64,000 nt of DNA. It comes from Synanceia verrucosa (Eukaryota; Chordata; Actinopteri; Perciformes; Synanceiidae). The DNA is taken from positions 5,283,507-5,347,506 of the forward strand of contig CM056567.1 in the NCBI GenBank assembly GCA_029721515.1, written 5' to 3'. Positions 46,901-59,600 of the stretch are shown here, piece by piece. The translations under genes and the position numbers were made by a program. Under the pieces are notes generated by a model that saw only the letters and a program-made list of their open reading frames with translations, had not been told where the DNA came from and ran no database searches. Within the stretch, counting starts at the first letter, position 1. Every line of letters starts with the position of its first letter.

Positions 46901-49671
46901 TGTTGTATAAACCCTGTCAACAGCTGTGTTTTTTGTGTTGTGCAGGTTTGGGACCTGAGGCAGAACAAGCTGATCTACAACATGCACGGCCACGGAGACT
47001 CAGTAACTGGACTCAGTCTGAGCTCTGAGGGGTCGTACCTTCTCTCAAACTCCATGGACAACACAGGTAGGATGTTTCTGTGTGTGTTTACGGTGGAAGA
47101 AATGCCTTTTAAAAACTCATTGGAGTTTCTGTGGCTGAATTGTTTGTTTGTGTCGATACAGTGCGTATTTGGGATGTCCGGCCATTTGCACCCAAGGAGA
47201 GATGTGTGAAGATTTTCCAGGGCAATGTTCACAACTTTGAGAAGGTAACATAAATAACTCTCTGACCCAACATCCAGAGGAAGGGATTATAGATAAGATG
47301 AGATAAAATAATCCCTTAACTATCCCACAAACGGGAAAAACTACATTGTTACAGCAGCAAAGTGGAAAAACAATATTAAAATAAGAAGCAGTGATGTCAG
47401 TAAACGAGTGGAATAAGTACAAAATATGTCTAAATAAGTAGATAACAAAGGTAAAGTAAATGTAAACATCATGACTAATGATTAGTACAGATAAGTAATT
47501 AACTCTGTTTTTGAATAATGTTTTACTTTGTGTTTGGTGTGAGTGATTACTTGGAGCAACAGAATAAGATAAAAAGTGTTTTGCATCGAGTGTTCCTATA
47601 CACAATAAACAGGGAAATACATTATATGTATATTTGGATAAATACTGGTAGGAACAATTAATGTTCACCACCAAGCACGTTCTCTTTTCCTTAAAAAAAA
47701 CGTAAACTCTGGTCAGAAGTGAGTCTCCTCGTTTTATCCCATCACTCTCTGCTCCTCTCTAATAAAGAAATGTTCACCTTTGATCTAGTTACTGTAACAG
47801 CAGCTCACATGTGGAGCTCCTCTGTGGTGATGCTGATGTTTCTAACATCTGTTCCTGTCTCTCAGAATTTGCTGAGGTGCTCCTGGTCGACTGACGGTAG
47901 TAAGATCGCTGCCGGCTCAGCTGACAGGTGAGAGGCAACAAAACACACAAGCTTAAGATTTATTTAGCCATTAGCCATTTTGTCACGGCAATTAATATCT
48001 TAATATTAGAGAAAATAACAGCGATATACAAAGATTTCAGTGTATAAAAAGTATATAGAGAGGATATAGAAAGAATGTACACATTCTTGAGTAGATGTGT
48101 GCGTACACAAAGATATGAGAAAATATAGGCATCCTTATATGCTTTGTATACACTTTTTACTATACATATATATGCATTTTATGATGCTATGCTTCTATAT
48201 AACTTGCTTCAAGATAAGACATAAACATGATTTAAGACACCTAGTTTGTGCATCTGTTATTTTAAAATTTAATACCTTTATAGGTCTGTCCTGTATACAG
48301 TTTAACGGTGCATCACCTGAGGTTTTTTTCATATTTATAATCCTGAAACGTTAAAATAGTGAAGGGAAAAACAATTATAAAGTAGTTAAAAATTAATTAC
48401 TCTCCCGTTCAGCTTTTACACCTTGAATATCATTGCCAGCTGTATTGTGTACATCTTAATTTATTTTTATTATATTTTACATGCCATATATTGTCTATTT
48501 CATGTTTTTCCTGTTGACAGCGAAGAGCTGCCTTCCTTTGTTTAAGTGACAATAAAAATCTGTTCTGTTCTAATCTGAATCCCCAAATTGAAACCCAGAT
48601 AAACTACCTGACGAATTAATATCTAAATAATCACACCTAGCGCACAAGTCCTTAAGTGTCTTGCTCTGTCAGCATCTCTTCATCCGCCCACAGCTACTTG
48701 AGCACCTTCGGCTTTTTTTTTTTTTTTTTTTTTTTAATTGTCTGACCTCAGGAGTCATTCCAGCTGTTTCTGTGTCTCCATAGATTTGTGTACATCTGGG
48801 ACACCACATCACGTAGGATCCTGTACAAGCTGCCAGGCCACGCCGGCTCTGTCAACGAAGTGGCCTTTCACCCGGAGGAGCCAATTGGTGAGTTAAAAAA
48901 AAAAAATAAAAAAATTTTTAGTCAGCTAAATAATTTAAAATGGTATTTCCTTATTGTAGTAAGAGGTTGACAGGACAGTCTTAACAGGGCTAACAGGCTA
49001 CGGCACTATAGTTCACACTTCTTTACAGTCACTTTCTTGTCCTTTTTTGCAAAAAATATTCAGTAATGTTCATAGTTCCACCATCATCTTAACCAGCTGC
49101 TCCAACTTTGTTCCCTCTCCTCGTCCATGATGATCAAACTTTGACATGTATTGAGGAAATTTATAAATTTAGGGGTGTTCCTGGAGTCATTTCTGGGGTC
49201 CTGAGAGTCCAACCCGACAGCATTAAATTTTAAAGCTGCAGACACTGTTCCCTTGTTGGACTGTAAGGCCGTTATTTCAGTGATAGATAACAATCACATT
49301 TATAGCGAAACGACAGCCACTGTCGACCAGAGAAGGTCACGAAAAGCCTTTCCTAATGCAATATTATACTAAGTAATATACAGTATTAATCCCAAGGGCA
49401 ATTCAAGTAACCAGTAGCATAGCTATAATTATAAACTAAAATATATATTAAAAATAGTGCTAAAAAGCACAGATGTAATCTGATTAAAGTACTGCCTTAG
49501 TGTTACCTCTAATGCTGGTCACTCTTTTATTTTTATTTATTTATTTTTTTAAGTATATAAAAAAAACAAGCGTGACTCTCAGTAATGGTTTAATCACGTC
49601 TGTCTTTGTCCCTCCACACAGTGCTGTCTGGCTCCAGTGATAAAAGGCTCTACATGGGAGAGATCCAGTAG
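43922..49671 (+). CDS. snrnp40: U5 snRNP 40 kDa protein (WD40)
   Basis: Start 43922, stop TAG 49669-49671; predicted 347 aa. Exons: 43922-44032, 44563-44692, 44797-44890, 45124-45289, 45434-45556, 46946-47066, 47162-47244, 47866-47927, 48784-48887, 49622-49671; all GT-AG and in frame. The N-terminus MIEPKKR is followed by seven WD40 repeats forming a beta-propeller (for example GHEGEIYCCKFHPNGATLAS, GHSGAVMELHYNTDGSMLF, GHTSFVNTCYPARRGPQLV). It ends with SSDKRLYMGEIQ, identical in form to mammalian SNRNP40. It is a component of the U5 snRNP and of the spliceosome, acting in the nucleus. Intron 5 (45557-46945) contains a SINE; introns 7 and 8 contain retroelement remnants. Confidence 0.95.
45830..45885. 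mobile_element. retroelement head/tail remnant
   Basis: aatcaaaactttattgtcca followed by aaggaaattg, a fragment in the form of abundant short fish retroelements (snrnp40 intron 5). Confidence 0.35.
46260..46420 (+). mobile_element. tRNA-derived SINE, degenerate
   Basis: Has a pol III B-box-like ggtttgattcc at 46352-46362, then gggacccgttgcaggtcat and a (TC)n stretch followed by ccagtttcataa. This is the usual layout of acanthomorph tRNA-SINEs (B box, gggaccctttgctgcatgtc, tctctctctc). The A box is degraded. Confidence 0.6.
47280..47440. mobile_element. short retroelement remnant
   Basis: agataagatgagataaaata, then atcccacaaacgggaaaa and tgttacagcagcaaagtgg. This is a common fish repeat in the form aagataaactttattgatcccacacgggg..cattgttacagcagcaaagg. 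In snrnp40 intron 7. Confidence 0.5.
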
Positions 49672-49752
49672 GTGTGTGTGTGTGAGAGTGTTTGTTTTGA
49701 CGTGGATGAGTGAGTGTGTGTCCGCTGATCGACCGTGGGTTAGATTCTCTGT

Positions 49753-49758
49753 AATAAA
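49753..49758 (+). terminator. snrnp40: snrnp40 poly(A) signal
   Basis: aataaa 82 bases after the stop codon; a second aataaa-like site lies near 49866. From 49870 to about 50640 I see no gene. Confidence 0.7.
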
Positions 49759-50639
49759 GTGCTTCAGCTTGTCTCAGAACAACCTCAGGACATGTGTTTG
49801 AAGTTTATTATCAGTTCCTACAACCTCCACAATGACCTTTTTTATATTCTGATTTGTTTCTTTTTAATAAATTCTGTTAAAAGAAAACAAAAAAAACTGA
49901 GTATGAGATTTTTTTGACACTCTTTCCTGTGTTTTGTATTAGTTTTATAGGGGTTTTTCCCAACAAATTAGGGAAAATAATGTACATCACAGGTTAAAAA
50001 TAGACAGATCTGTCCTATTCTGTCCTGATCCTCTCCAATATTTGTTTAAATAAAAGGCAAATGAGTGTAGTTTGCATCCTTTTAATATTTTACATTGCCT
50101 TATTGTTCAGTTACTTATCTGTCTCACTCCAAAAATACATTTGTGGAGGAAATGAAAGGAAATGAATAGATGATGAGATAAAGGACACCATTGTTAAGAA
50201 TAAGTACTATTACTTTTTAAACCAATAAAGGGATTTTATCAGTGTTTTTGATAGTGTTGGATTACTCTGTCTAGTTTTAATTAAGGTCAGCTTAATTAAG
50301 GCCATGTGACCTCAGCTGTTCATGTTTTTTTCTCTCTCCAGTCTAATTGCTTAATGAACATGGCTGTAGGGCTTTGATTATGGGTCACTTCTTCCATTTG
50401 AATGAAATATTTTATAATAAGAATTATTTCCTGTTTGTAGACAGGAACTGTTCTGGTTGTCACATTTTGATGTGATAAATATGTAAAGTGAATATAAAAT
50501 TTATAGTAAACATGTAGTGGTTGCCATTGACTACCATATGGTCCTGTGATAATTACCTTAGCAGCCATTATCAGAGCTGTTATGTGAAGCTGCTCGTGGT
50601 TTAAGTGGATTAAATAAAGTTAATTGTTTCTTCTGTTCT

Positions 50640-51548
50640 AAATAACCACGAGACGAACGGCAGGATGGAGACTGAACCGGACTAACTCTTCCTTCTCCAC
50701 CTCCTGCTTCTTTTGTGCTACTTCTCCAACGCCTCGAGGACGGTTGAAGTGGCTCGAGACCCCCCCTCCCTCCTCCCTTCTCCCCCCCGCCCCTCCTCCT
50801 CTCCATCCCTCTCCCCGGCTCCTCCTTCGCCCGCCCCGGCACCAATTGTTGACAAAAGACGCCGCGAGACAGAGCCGAAGGAGCCCGGTACTGGTGAGCA
50901 CATCTGCCCGTTAACTTGACTTCTTTCCCCAGGCAGTTCCGACGCGACATAGTGGGGATGGGCGGGTAATATAGGGGCGTGAGGACTTTTCCGTTCCTAG
51001 AAAACCGTGAGTCACCACGGGCTGCTTTGTGTCCGGAGCGGCTCGCATGTAGCCGACCGTTAGCCGTAGTAACACTGCGGGGCTGGCCCCCCTCCTCCCC
51101 GCCGCCTCAGTGTGATTCGGTATCATATGATGCTAATTTGTGTCCACAACCCGGTGCGGATTATGACAGCTTTCAGTCTCTCTTTGTGTCTTTGTGTGTC
51201 CCCTCTCCGGAAGGTGTGGCCGAGTTGATTCGGTTGTCGGTAGTGGTCGAACCGCAGCAGGCCGGTGAAGTGGAACCCCCTCCTCCTTCTTCTTCTTCTC
51301 CTCCTCTTCCTCCTCCTCCTCTTCTTGATTGGTATTTACCGACGAAACCTGCGGCCAAGATGGGTCTCCCGCTGTGAGTGAACGGGCCAGGTCAGCGCTA
51401 CAGGAGGAGGAGGAGGCGGCGGCCTTGGGAAGGTTCATCCAGCCGGGAATGGTGTGAGCTGAGGCGGCCAGGCAGTCTGGATCTGACCGGGGACCCGTCA
51501 TTCCCCCGGAGCCTCCGCGGCTCCAAGCCGCGTCCTGAGCCCTCCAAG
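50640..51548 (+). promoter_or_regulatory. nkain1: nkain1 CpG-rich promoter and 5'UTR
   Basis: CpG-rich DNA interrupted by two polypyrimidine tracts (50755-50840 and 51280-51330). A short upstream ORF starts at 51360 (six codons including stop). The first exon ends at 51602. The cap site cannot be fixed. The long open frames on the minus strand here are by-products of base composition. Confidence 0.5.
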
Positions 51549-52265
51549 ATGGGGAAGTGCGACGGAAGATGCACGCTGCTGGTGATATGCTCACTGCAGC
51601 TGGTGAGTGTGTGTGTATGTGTGTGTGTGTGTGTGTTGTTTATGTGTGCGTGTTGTGCGACCAAAGCTCACTCACCATGATGATATAATTAGAGCAGCAT
51701 GCCACAAACACACACTGATCTATTTCTGTACAGTCACAGTAAAGAAAAAAAGCTGCAGCTGCTGGAGGGGGGATGTATGCCACATTACAGGCCAGGGTGT
51801 GTGTTTGAAGCAGGGGCCGTGCTTGTGTCTCAGGGTGGCCAGCATGTCTGCAGAGAGACACCGATAGAAAGAGGTGATAGCCCCATTCTGGCAAAAGCAT
51901 GTGAATGTGAAGCTCAGGAGGCTCAAGGAGGCCATGTTCACCATCTGGTCTCCATTCTGGAGTCAAAGTTCCCCGTGCCTACAAATAGCTCCAGACTATC
52001 CCTCTAAAATGTAATAACTGTGTAACAGGAGACTGTTCCTGTGGTGTGAACGGTGCAGCAGCGTGTGGGCCAGTTATCCACGCTATTGTTTGCAGGGCTG
52101 ATGAGTTGTTGTGTGGCAGGGGGATTCGGCCCATAGATTCTCATTAGTTGGGGGGGGGGCTTTTAGGGGGTGCTCCTCTTTTACAGTCACTGGACTGGCT
52201 GGTGCTCCAGGCAGTTACCATGGAAACAACTGCGGCAGACCTATGTATGTGTGTCCCTGTCACTA

Positions 52266-52313
<48 letters not shown>

Positions 52314-55300
52314 CTTGATCACGTGCTGTGCTTCTATGTGTGTTGCATTTGCATATGTCCTCGGCTGTGTGTGTATTTTCCTATAATGTGTATGTATATG
52401 ACCCCTCCCTCTGTCCCCTATAGGTGGCAGCCCTTCAGAGGCAGGTGTTTGATTTTCTGGGCTACCAGTGGGCCCCCATCCTGGCTAACTTCCTGCACAT
52501 CATGGCCGTTATCCTGGGCATGTTTGGCACTGTGCAGTTTCGCTTCCGATACCTTATCTTTGTGAGTATATGATCCCTCACCTTCTGATCACGCCTGTTT
52601 ACTTTAAAGGGATAAAGCCTGAGTGTTTAGTTCCTCTCACAGGGAATCTGATCTGTGGATCTTGTTGTTTGGCAGTATGCAGTATGGCTGGTCCTCTGGG
52701 TGGGGTGGAATTCATTCATCATCTGTTTCTACCTGGAGGTTGGAAACCTGTCTCAGGTAAGTTACCTGTGTCCTCTAGTTGTGGGTGATGCTATTACCTT
52801 AATTTTGTGTCGCAGCAATGTCTTTTTTTTCTTCTCTTTTTAACCATCTTGCATGGTGACTACCAATATTTACCCAGTGACTTCTGGCTAGTGTTGTCAA
52901 GCCTGACATTTGATCATTCGCTCTAAAAAACAAAACTAAAACATTCAAACTATTACTAACATAACACTTCCTGTTGAGTTACAGTGTTGCTCTCTGTGCG
53001 GGTGACTTTTCTGACATCATTACGGTTATTTTTGAATTATTCTTCATTCAGCTTTATATTAAGTTACATTTCATTTATCCACTTAGTACAATTATGAAAT
53101 TAACTAAATGTGCTGCTTCTCTTTGTCTTATATCCATGTAAATTGGGTTCTGGAAGTGAAGTGGACACTTTTCACTATTTTCTTTAATTTTAATTGATAA
53201 TTGTTTTGTGATGAGAACATTCCTTGGCTGTGTTTTCAGGATAGGGACTTTCTTATGACGTTTAACACATCCCTCCACCGTTCATGGTGGATGGAGCATG
53301 GTCCTGGTTGCCTGGTTACGCCAGTGCTGGACTCTCACATGGCCCCCGATGACCACCACGTCATCACCGTCTCCGGGTGTCTCCTTGACTACCAGTACAT
53401 AGAGGTGTTGAGTTCGGCCATTCAGGTCCTGTTGGCTGTACGTATCTTAACACATGCTCGTATGAATGATCGCTGTTGTGTTTCTTTTACATTCACAAAA
53501 AAGTAGCATTAAAATGTATTATTTTGCAGATGTGCTTAAGTCAGCATCACTCACCTGATTTCTTCATCTCTTCTGCAACAGCTCTTTGGCTTCGTGTACG
53601 CCTGCTATGTGAGCAAAGTCTTCCAGGATGACGAGGACAGCTGTGAGTGCTTTTGCCTTCTCCTAAAAGCTTGTTGATCCTCGTTCAGCAGATGCGGTTC
53701 ACTTGTATCATACTGTCAAGAGGGCTATAGTGTCAGCGATCTGCTGCTAGCTGGTTGTTTTCTCCTGCCTGAGTCATGCCGGGTGATATCACCGCAGAGG
53801 ATTCCCTCTGTGTGATCCGAGCGCTGTAACTGTGGGGAGTGTTAGAGATGTCTGCCTGCTGGCTGGTGCTTGTCTGTGGGCTGGGGTGTGCCATCTGTGT
53901 GTCTGAGTGGTTGGTCTCCTCCTGTGGCTGCTTCACTCTCACTAAACCAGGGAAAATAAGTCCTGTAGTAAAGAGTATGACATCATAAGATTTCCTTTAA
54001 AAGGAAGTGTCATACTTAGTTAGAGCAGCACGCTATGTCATAATTATATGCATGAACAGAACATACTGTCGTAACAAAACAAAGGCACACAGCATGGCTG
54101 AAGTACAACGAAGGTTATTGTTCAATGGTAAATTCCTTTCTCTGTAATTAAATATGTGTACATTCCTACAAAATGTGACACTCATCTATGGAGTGATTGT
54201 CCAGTCCGTTTTATCTTCTTGTGACCTTAGAAATGTAGGTCGCTCTAAATTAACAAACAGCCCATCTGTACTTTTGGTTTTCATAACAACAGACTCTGTT
54301 CCAGTTTAAGCTCTTACATCATACGTCTGAGTCACTTTGCCACTCTTGATGTTGTTTGTAATTTTTGTCGCTGCAGTATCTGCTTAACCTGTGAGACCCG
54401 TGGTGACACATACAATATTCACCTGTATTATGCAGGTTGGGTTCAGTATCTTTCCCTCCTCTCAGCCCCCAGTAGCCAATGATCATGTTTTTAACTGCGA
54501 CACAGAGTGGGCATTTTCTCACCTCGCCGTGTATCATGTTAATATAGGCTGTCATTTTAACTTTTCAAGTACACTTGAGAAATTTTAATAGATCTGTTTT
54601 GTTTTTGTTTTTTTTTGATTTTTTTGATTTTACATGCCAATGATTTGACAATTATTCATTTTCTTATCGTAAATCATAACATGAAACAATCCTTTAGGGT
54701 CACAACCCTCCATTGTCATGAAGAATGTACTGAGAGAAATATTTTATAGTTCTAAAAAACTTACTTTTCACTGTCAAACACATCTTACACATTTCTGTTT
54801 TGCGGTGTCTTGCGTCATGTTGGCCAAAATATACACATCTGATACCAAAACATCTGCAAGAAACAAATAACTAAAGCAATTATTTCAAAGAAAGAATCAC
54901 AATAAATCACAGGAGTAGTTTTATTAAAATGTCAGCTCTTAGATCTGGAGAAGCTGCATCTGATTGCTGAAATCATAGTCTACTGTAAATATCCACTGAT
55001 GTAAACAACCAGGGACTATTTTGTTTTTGTGTGAACTGAAGTTTGTTCGTCTGAATCGATTGAGAAAGATTAGAAGAACGTATCAGTGGTACAGGAAGAT
55101 GATGTATGGCTGCATCTCTGCAAATTCTGGTGTCACAGTGTGTGTTACACAGCGTTATAATGGGATCTCAAAATACAACACTAAAGAAAATACAGGTTTA
55201 AGGGAAAGTGGGATGATGTCATCCCTTCTCTTTCTCTGTCCCTCTGAAGTTGATTTCATCGGTGGCTTTGACTCTTATGGCTACCAGCCTCCCCAGAAGT

Positions 55301-56413
55301 CCTCCCATCTGCAGCTGCAGCCTCTTTACACGTGAGTCACAAATATTACAGTCTCCTTTTACTCTGTTCCTTCATTTTGATTTTAAGGGGTACTCTGGTG
55401 TGAAACCAGAAGCCTAGGTATCCAGATATTTAGACCTTAGTTAGGATCAGACTCCAGCAACACTGCATCCCACATTTCCCACCATGCGACCTGACATTTA
55501 GGAGGGTTAACTTAGAATATCTATTTGAGTGAAAACAATTGAATTGACACGTGAGCAGAAATAGAATTTAAAAAAAAAAAAATCAGAATTGTGTACATAA
55601 CTCCATTTTTCTGTATTTTCATGCAATTGAGAAAAAAATGTAATATACAATTTTCACCCTGGAATTTTCATTACAGACACCCATTTCATAATAAGATAAT
55701 ATAATAATAAATATTTAAGTAATTTCGTCAGAGGCTCAGAGATTTAATGTGCCAATTAATGTGCTATCTATAGCCAAATGAGGTAAGAGAGTAGTGACTC
55801 ACCCGCTGATGAAACTCCAAACTGCTAAACTCTGAGTACAAATCCATTGTTTTCACTCAAATAGAAATTCATCATTCATAAGGATTCATCATTAACTCAT
55901 TTGGCTATAGATAGTGAATTGCCCCTTTAAATCTCTGATCCTCTGATGAAAGTATTGCAACATTTATATTTGTGCATTATTATGAAAAGGGAGTCCGTGG
56001 TAACATTTCCCCCCCAAAAAGTTTTTATCTATTGTATGCACACAAAACTGGAGCTATGCACACAATTCTGAAAAGTCCATGTACATAGAAATGTTCTATT
56101 TCTATGCTCATGTGTCAACAGAAAGACTCCAGACTGCTAAACTCTGGGCACAACTTTATGTTTACACTTAAATAGAAATCAACCAGGACTGAAATCTTAA
56201 GGACTACTTATTACTGCACCCCTGTTTTATGATTCTCGTCCAAGTGGAGATATTTTTACCACACACAGGAGAGCTTCCTGTACCGTCTTCTTATAACGAA
56301 AAAATCAAACTTGATGTGTGAAATCAGCGGCGTGCACAAAGTATGCAGTGACACTGATTGTCTGACTGTGAATTCCTCTGATCTCATCCTCTCTGCATCC
56401 CAGGGCTGGTTAA
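51549..56413 (+). CDS. nkain1: Na+/K+-transporting ATPase-interacting protein 1
   Basis: Start 51549, stop TAA 56411-56413; predicted 207 aa, the same length as human NKAIN1. Exons: 51549-51602, 52424-52561, 52676-52756, 53240-53437, 53582-53642, 55250-55331, 56404-56413; all are GT-AG and in frame. It is a small multi-pass membrane protein that interacts with the Na,K-ATPase beta subunit, mainly in neurons. Hydrophobic segments are at about residues 7-22, 36-55, 61-83 and 147-168. NTS at 100-102 is a glycosylation sequon. The conserved stretch FDFIGGFDSYGYQ precedes the C-terminus LQLQPLYTAG. The final exon supplies only ten coding bases after a clear acceptor (gcatcccag). Neighbours snrnp40 and pum1 match the human NKAIN1 locus. 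Confidence 0.93.
52269..52309. repeat. (GT)n microsatellite, nkain1 intron 1
   Basis: Uninterrupted array of about 20 GT units; a shorter interrupted GT run begins at the exon 1 donor (51603-51638). Confidence 0.95.
55520..56182. mobile_element. foldback/MITE-like element with long imperfect inverted repeats
   Basis: Left arm about 55520-55790 and right arm about 55895-56182 are reverse complements in the same nested order. Matches are tatttgagtgaaaac with the complement of gtttacacttaaata; cacgtgagcagaaatag with ctatttctatgctcatgtg; gtgtacataactcca with tggagctatgcacac; and gctatctatagccaaatgag with ctcatttggctatagatag. The centre is near 55840. No coding capacity. In the last intron of nkain1. 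Confidence 0.7.
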
Positions 56414-57155
56414 CTGTTGCTAACGCCCCCTTCAGGACAAACCCCGGCGGTGTCACTGTGGATGGAAAGCGGCAGGTTTCCTCGATTACGCTCACTCTGT
56501 GTCACAGTTTATACCGAAGGAATGGACTTAACCCCACCAGGAGAGAGTGGCATCTGTTGTTGTGTGCATGTGAAATAACAGCCCTGAATAGAATGTGCAG
56601 AGCTCAGGGACGAACCAGCATGCCCAGGAGGAAGAGAGGAGGAGGAGCTGGGGACACCTCTGTCAATTCACAGAAGACACACTTCACTAAACTGCCAGCT
56701 CTTCAACACTCCCACAACTGTGCATATGTGTGTGACTGTAACTCTACAGGACTAGCTGGTGCTATGTGGTTGCACCCTGGACTCTTACCACTCAGTGGCC
56801 CTGTGAATTATTTTATTTTTTGGGTGATTGTGTGTGTGTGTGTGCGTGTGTGTGTGTTGGGGCGGGTGGGCAAGGGGGGTCAGATAATAATAAAAAGTGG
56901 CACGACTCGTACTGTACCTGTTGTCGTTTTAGAACGTGGTGATGTCGAACTAGAGCAGTCTTACAGTTCCCATTCCCAAAGCCATCTTTCCTTCCTTCCT
57001 CCCAGTGCTGTTAAAATAAACACACTGTTGACCTTAAAGCTTTTCACGTTAGCGACTTGGCCTGCTGAGGCAGTAACACAGGATGATTTCTTTATTGAGC
57101 AAAACCACCACTGCATCTCTAAAATCTTTCCCTGATTCACAGAAATATACTTTCA

Positions 57156-57161
57156 AATAAA
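57156..57161 (+). terminator. nkain1: nkain1 poly(A) signal
   Basis: aataaa about 745 bases after the nkain1 stop codon. Other possible signals occur further downstream. From 57170 to 59150 I see no confirmed gene, only a 30-codon ORF at 58800-58892 (see findings). Confidence 0.5.
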
Positions 57162-59154
57162 TACCTAAAGAGCTGGGCACTGTAGCATGAAGCAAATGTC
57201 ACTGAAACAGCTGTAAATGGGGCATTTGTTGGGGACTGCTTTCATGTGCAGCTTCCCAGCTTCATCAGAATGAAGCAACATGTCATTAATGTGTGTTTTT
57301 GGGGGAGGAATTAGATCTATCAAGCTTTGGCTACACAGACAGTACTAAATTAATAAGATCATTTCATTCTTGACAATGAGAAAAATGTAGATTATCGCCA
57401 AACTGCAAAAAGCAAGGTAAACGTTCATTGCTGGGATATCTTGTTGTCTGGAAACAGCATACTGTACTTGTAATGCTGTTGATTAGGGATGCAGATGGCT
57501 TTGGGATCAGGCATTAGTGTGTCTGTGGGGGGAGCAGTGGGGATACTGTGCATGTAAATAACCAGCCAATGATTGTTTTGTTGGTTCCATTTAGAAAAGG
57601 AGGGTTGCATTAGGGGGCGGGTAGGGCTTGGGGGAGATGGGAACGCTAAAAAGTTTTTCTTCATACCCGTTTCACTTGTTCTCTCTTTTTTGGGATATCC
57701 TCGTGCTGCCCCCTTTTAACCCATCTGCAGCAAAGGAACACAATGTCATGATGTGTAGTTTGTGTGGAGACATGAAGAGGGAGGAAGGGAGACAAGTATG
57801 AAGTGAAGGCGTCTGAAATAAAATACACTTTCTACGTTAAATATGACTTCTTTTGTTATCTGTAGACACATTTGTCTCACTGTGTGTGACTAAAGGTTTA
57901 ATAAAATGAGCAGTTTCATTCCTAATTTTGCATTACATATATTATTATCAAAATAAATACACTCTGGTGAGGTGACACTGCACAATGAGGATATGATTTG
58001 TCTAAATAATGTGAGACATTTTATAGAAAGAGTACTGAATTTTAAAGAAATTGCACTTTGGCCTATTTTATGCATGCAGTGCTTAAGAGTGAGCTCACTT
58101 TTTCACAGTTTGGTGGTTTACTCAGTAATAATTAAAGTTTAATTTGCCATGACTAGTTATAGCATTTTTTTCCTGCCAACACACAACTGACCAGAAAAAA
58201 TAACGTGGAAAGCAAAAGGGTGCTTGTGGAAATTGTGTTTTTATGTTGGAAAAGCATTCATTCTACATACATAAACAGCATCTGCATCACTGCAGACATA
58301 TTCACACACAGCAGGTTATTGCAGTTCATTCTCCCAGAGATTTACCTTAATTTATTTACAACAGAGCATGAAGTATCTGCCTTATGAGAAAGCTGTCAGA
58401 GGTGTTAAGATGATGTAATTCACTCTAATTCATTCTATCAAGTTAAACAATGGAAATTTGATGTCATATAAGCCTATAATCGGCCTACAGAGTTAATATA
58501 TGTGACTTTACAGGTATCCACTTCAGGCTATTTAACCCAGCATGATTGGACCCCACAGGTATGTCCAGCATCTCAAACGGTCACCACAGGTTGTTGTTTT
58601 TCTCTCATTTGGCTGCCTGTACTGTAGTTGCATTACGTCACCCACACACCGGTTTGGGACCAGTCTGCAGCCTGGAGGTCGCCCCTGGCGCCTTCCCAAA
58701 AATAAAACAAACCGAGTGTTTTTTCTGTTTTGTGGGCCACACACTCCTGTTTTCACAGCAGCCGCTTACTCTCTGACCGTGTGGCGCAGCGGCGTTGCCA
58801 TGGCTGCCGAGAACCCCGTTACCTTGGAGACCCTAGAACATTGTGTACAGTCCACCTCCGACGAAATCGCACAATATACCCATATAAAATAATAATTAAT
58901 AATATTCACCACTGAAAGTACCACTAACGACTCATTATATCAAACCCAATGTTTTTTACAGTTAAAATTCAATGCAGCCGTTTTTTGTAGTTTATTCAGT
59001 GGCGTCTTCAGTCCTACAGCGGATGTCTGTTTTTTCAAAGAAGTACTCCAGTGATAAATATTATGAAAAATTGTCAAAACAAGACACATACACACCATAA
59101 TACAAACAGACCACCTACATAACAAAGAGACCGTCCGGTATGACCCCCCCCTCT

Positions 59155-59600
59155 TACCCCCCTCCCTCCCGGTTGACGCAATGAACCGCACGCTCTCTCT
59201 CATCCCTTCCCGTCATGCAGCGCTCTCGCCTGCTCCTCCGTTGAGCCGCCATGTTGTCGGAGTGAAAGCCTGGGGTGTCGGAGAGAAACTGGGGCTGAAA
59301 TCCGCGTCCATCCTCCCTCTCCGCCGGTGAGTATCGCCTCTTACCCGGTCGCGGCATCACGGGGCGTTGCTTATTCTTCCATCGGTGCCGGTATTGTCGC
59401 CGTGGCGGCCCTGGGAGAGGATAAACAGGAGTATTTGGTGCGGCAGAAGCGGGCTGCCTTCCTTCGCTGCCTGCCCCCTTCCTCCCGTTGTGTCGGTCTT
59501 CCGCTCCAGACAGCTCTCGGGCCTTTGTTAGCATCCGCGTCACGGGGACCTGTGGGGATGCGGGCTCGGCAGACAGGTAGACACCTTCCGGGTGTTTATT
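59155..59600 (+). promoter_or_regulatory. pum1: pum1 CpG-island promoter and non-coding exon 1
   Basis: Strongly CpG-rich stretch. A non-coding first exon ends at 59326, where ccgccg is followed by the donor gtgagt. It is the only CpG island upstream of the pum1 coding exon and in the right orientation; the cap site is not determined. The first intron then runs to 62489 with no coding signal. Confidence 0.6.

Noticed and set aside
47117..47674. 185-codon minus-strand ORF, hydrophobic
   Set aside because: It runs through snrnp40 exon 47162-47244 antisense and an AT-rich retroelement remnant; no signal of conservation is visible.
51133..51594. 153-codon minus-strand ORF
   Set aside because: Antisense to the GC-rich nkain1 5'UTR and coding exon 1; the Glu/Lys runs are the complement of the pyrimidine tract.
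56311..57135. 274-codon ORF on the plus strand, one of the longest in the window
   Set aside because: It overlaps the nkain1 final intron, the ten-base coding exon (in a different frame) and the 3'UTR, and its translation is low in any recognisable motif. The nkain1 exon chain explains this region better.
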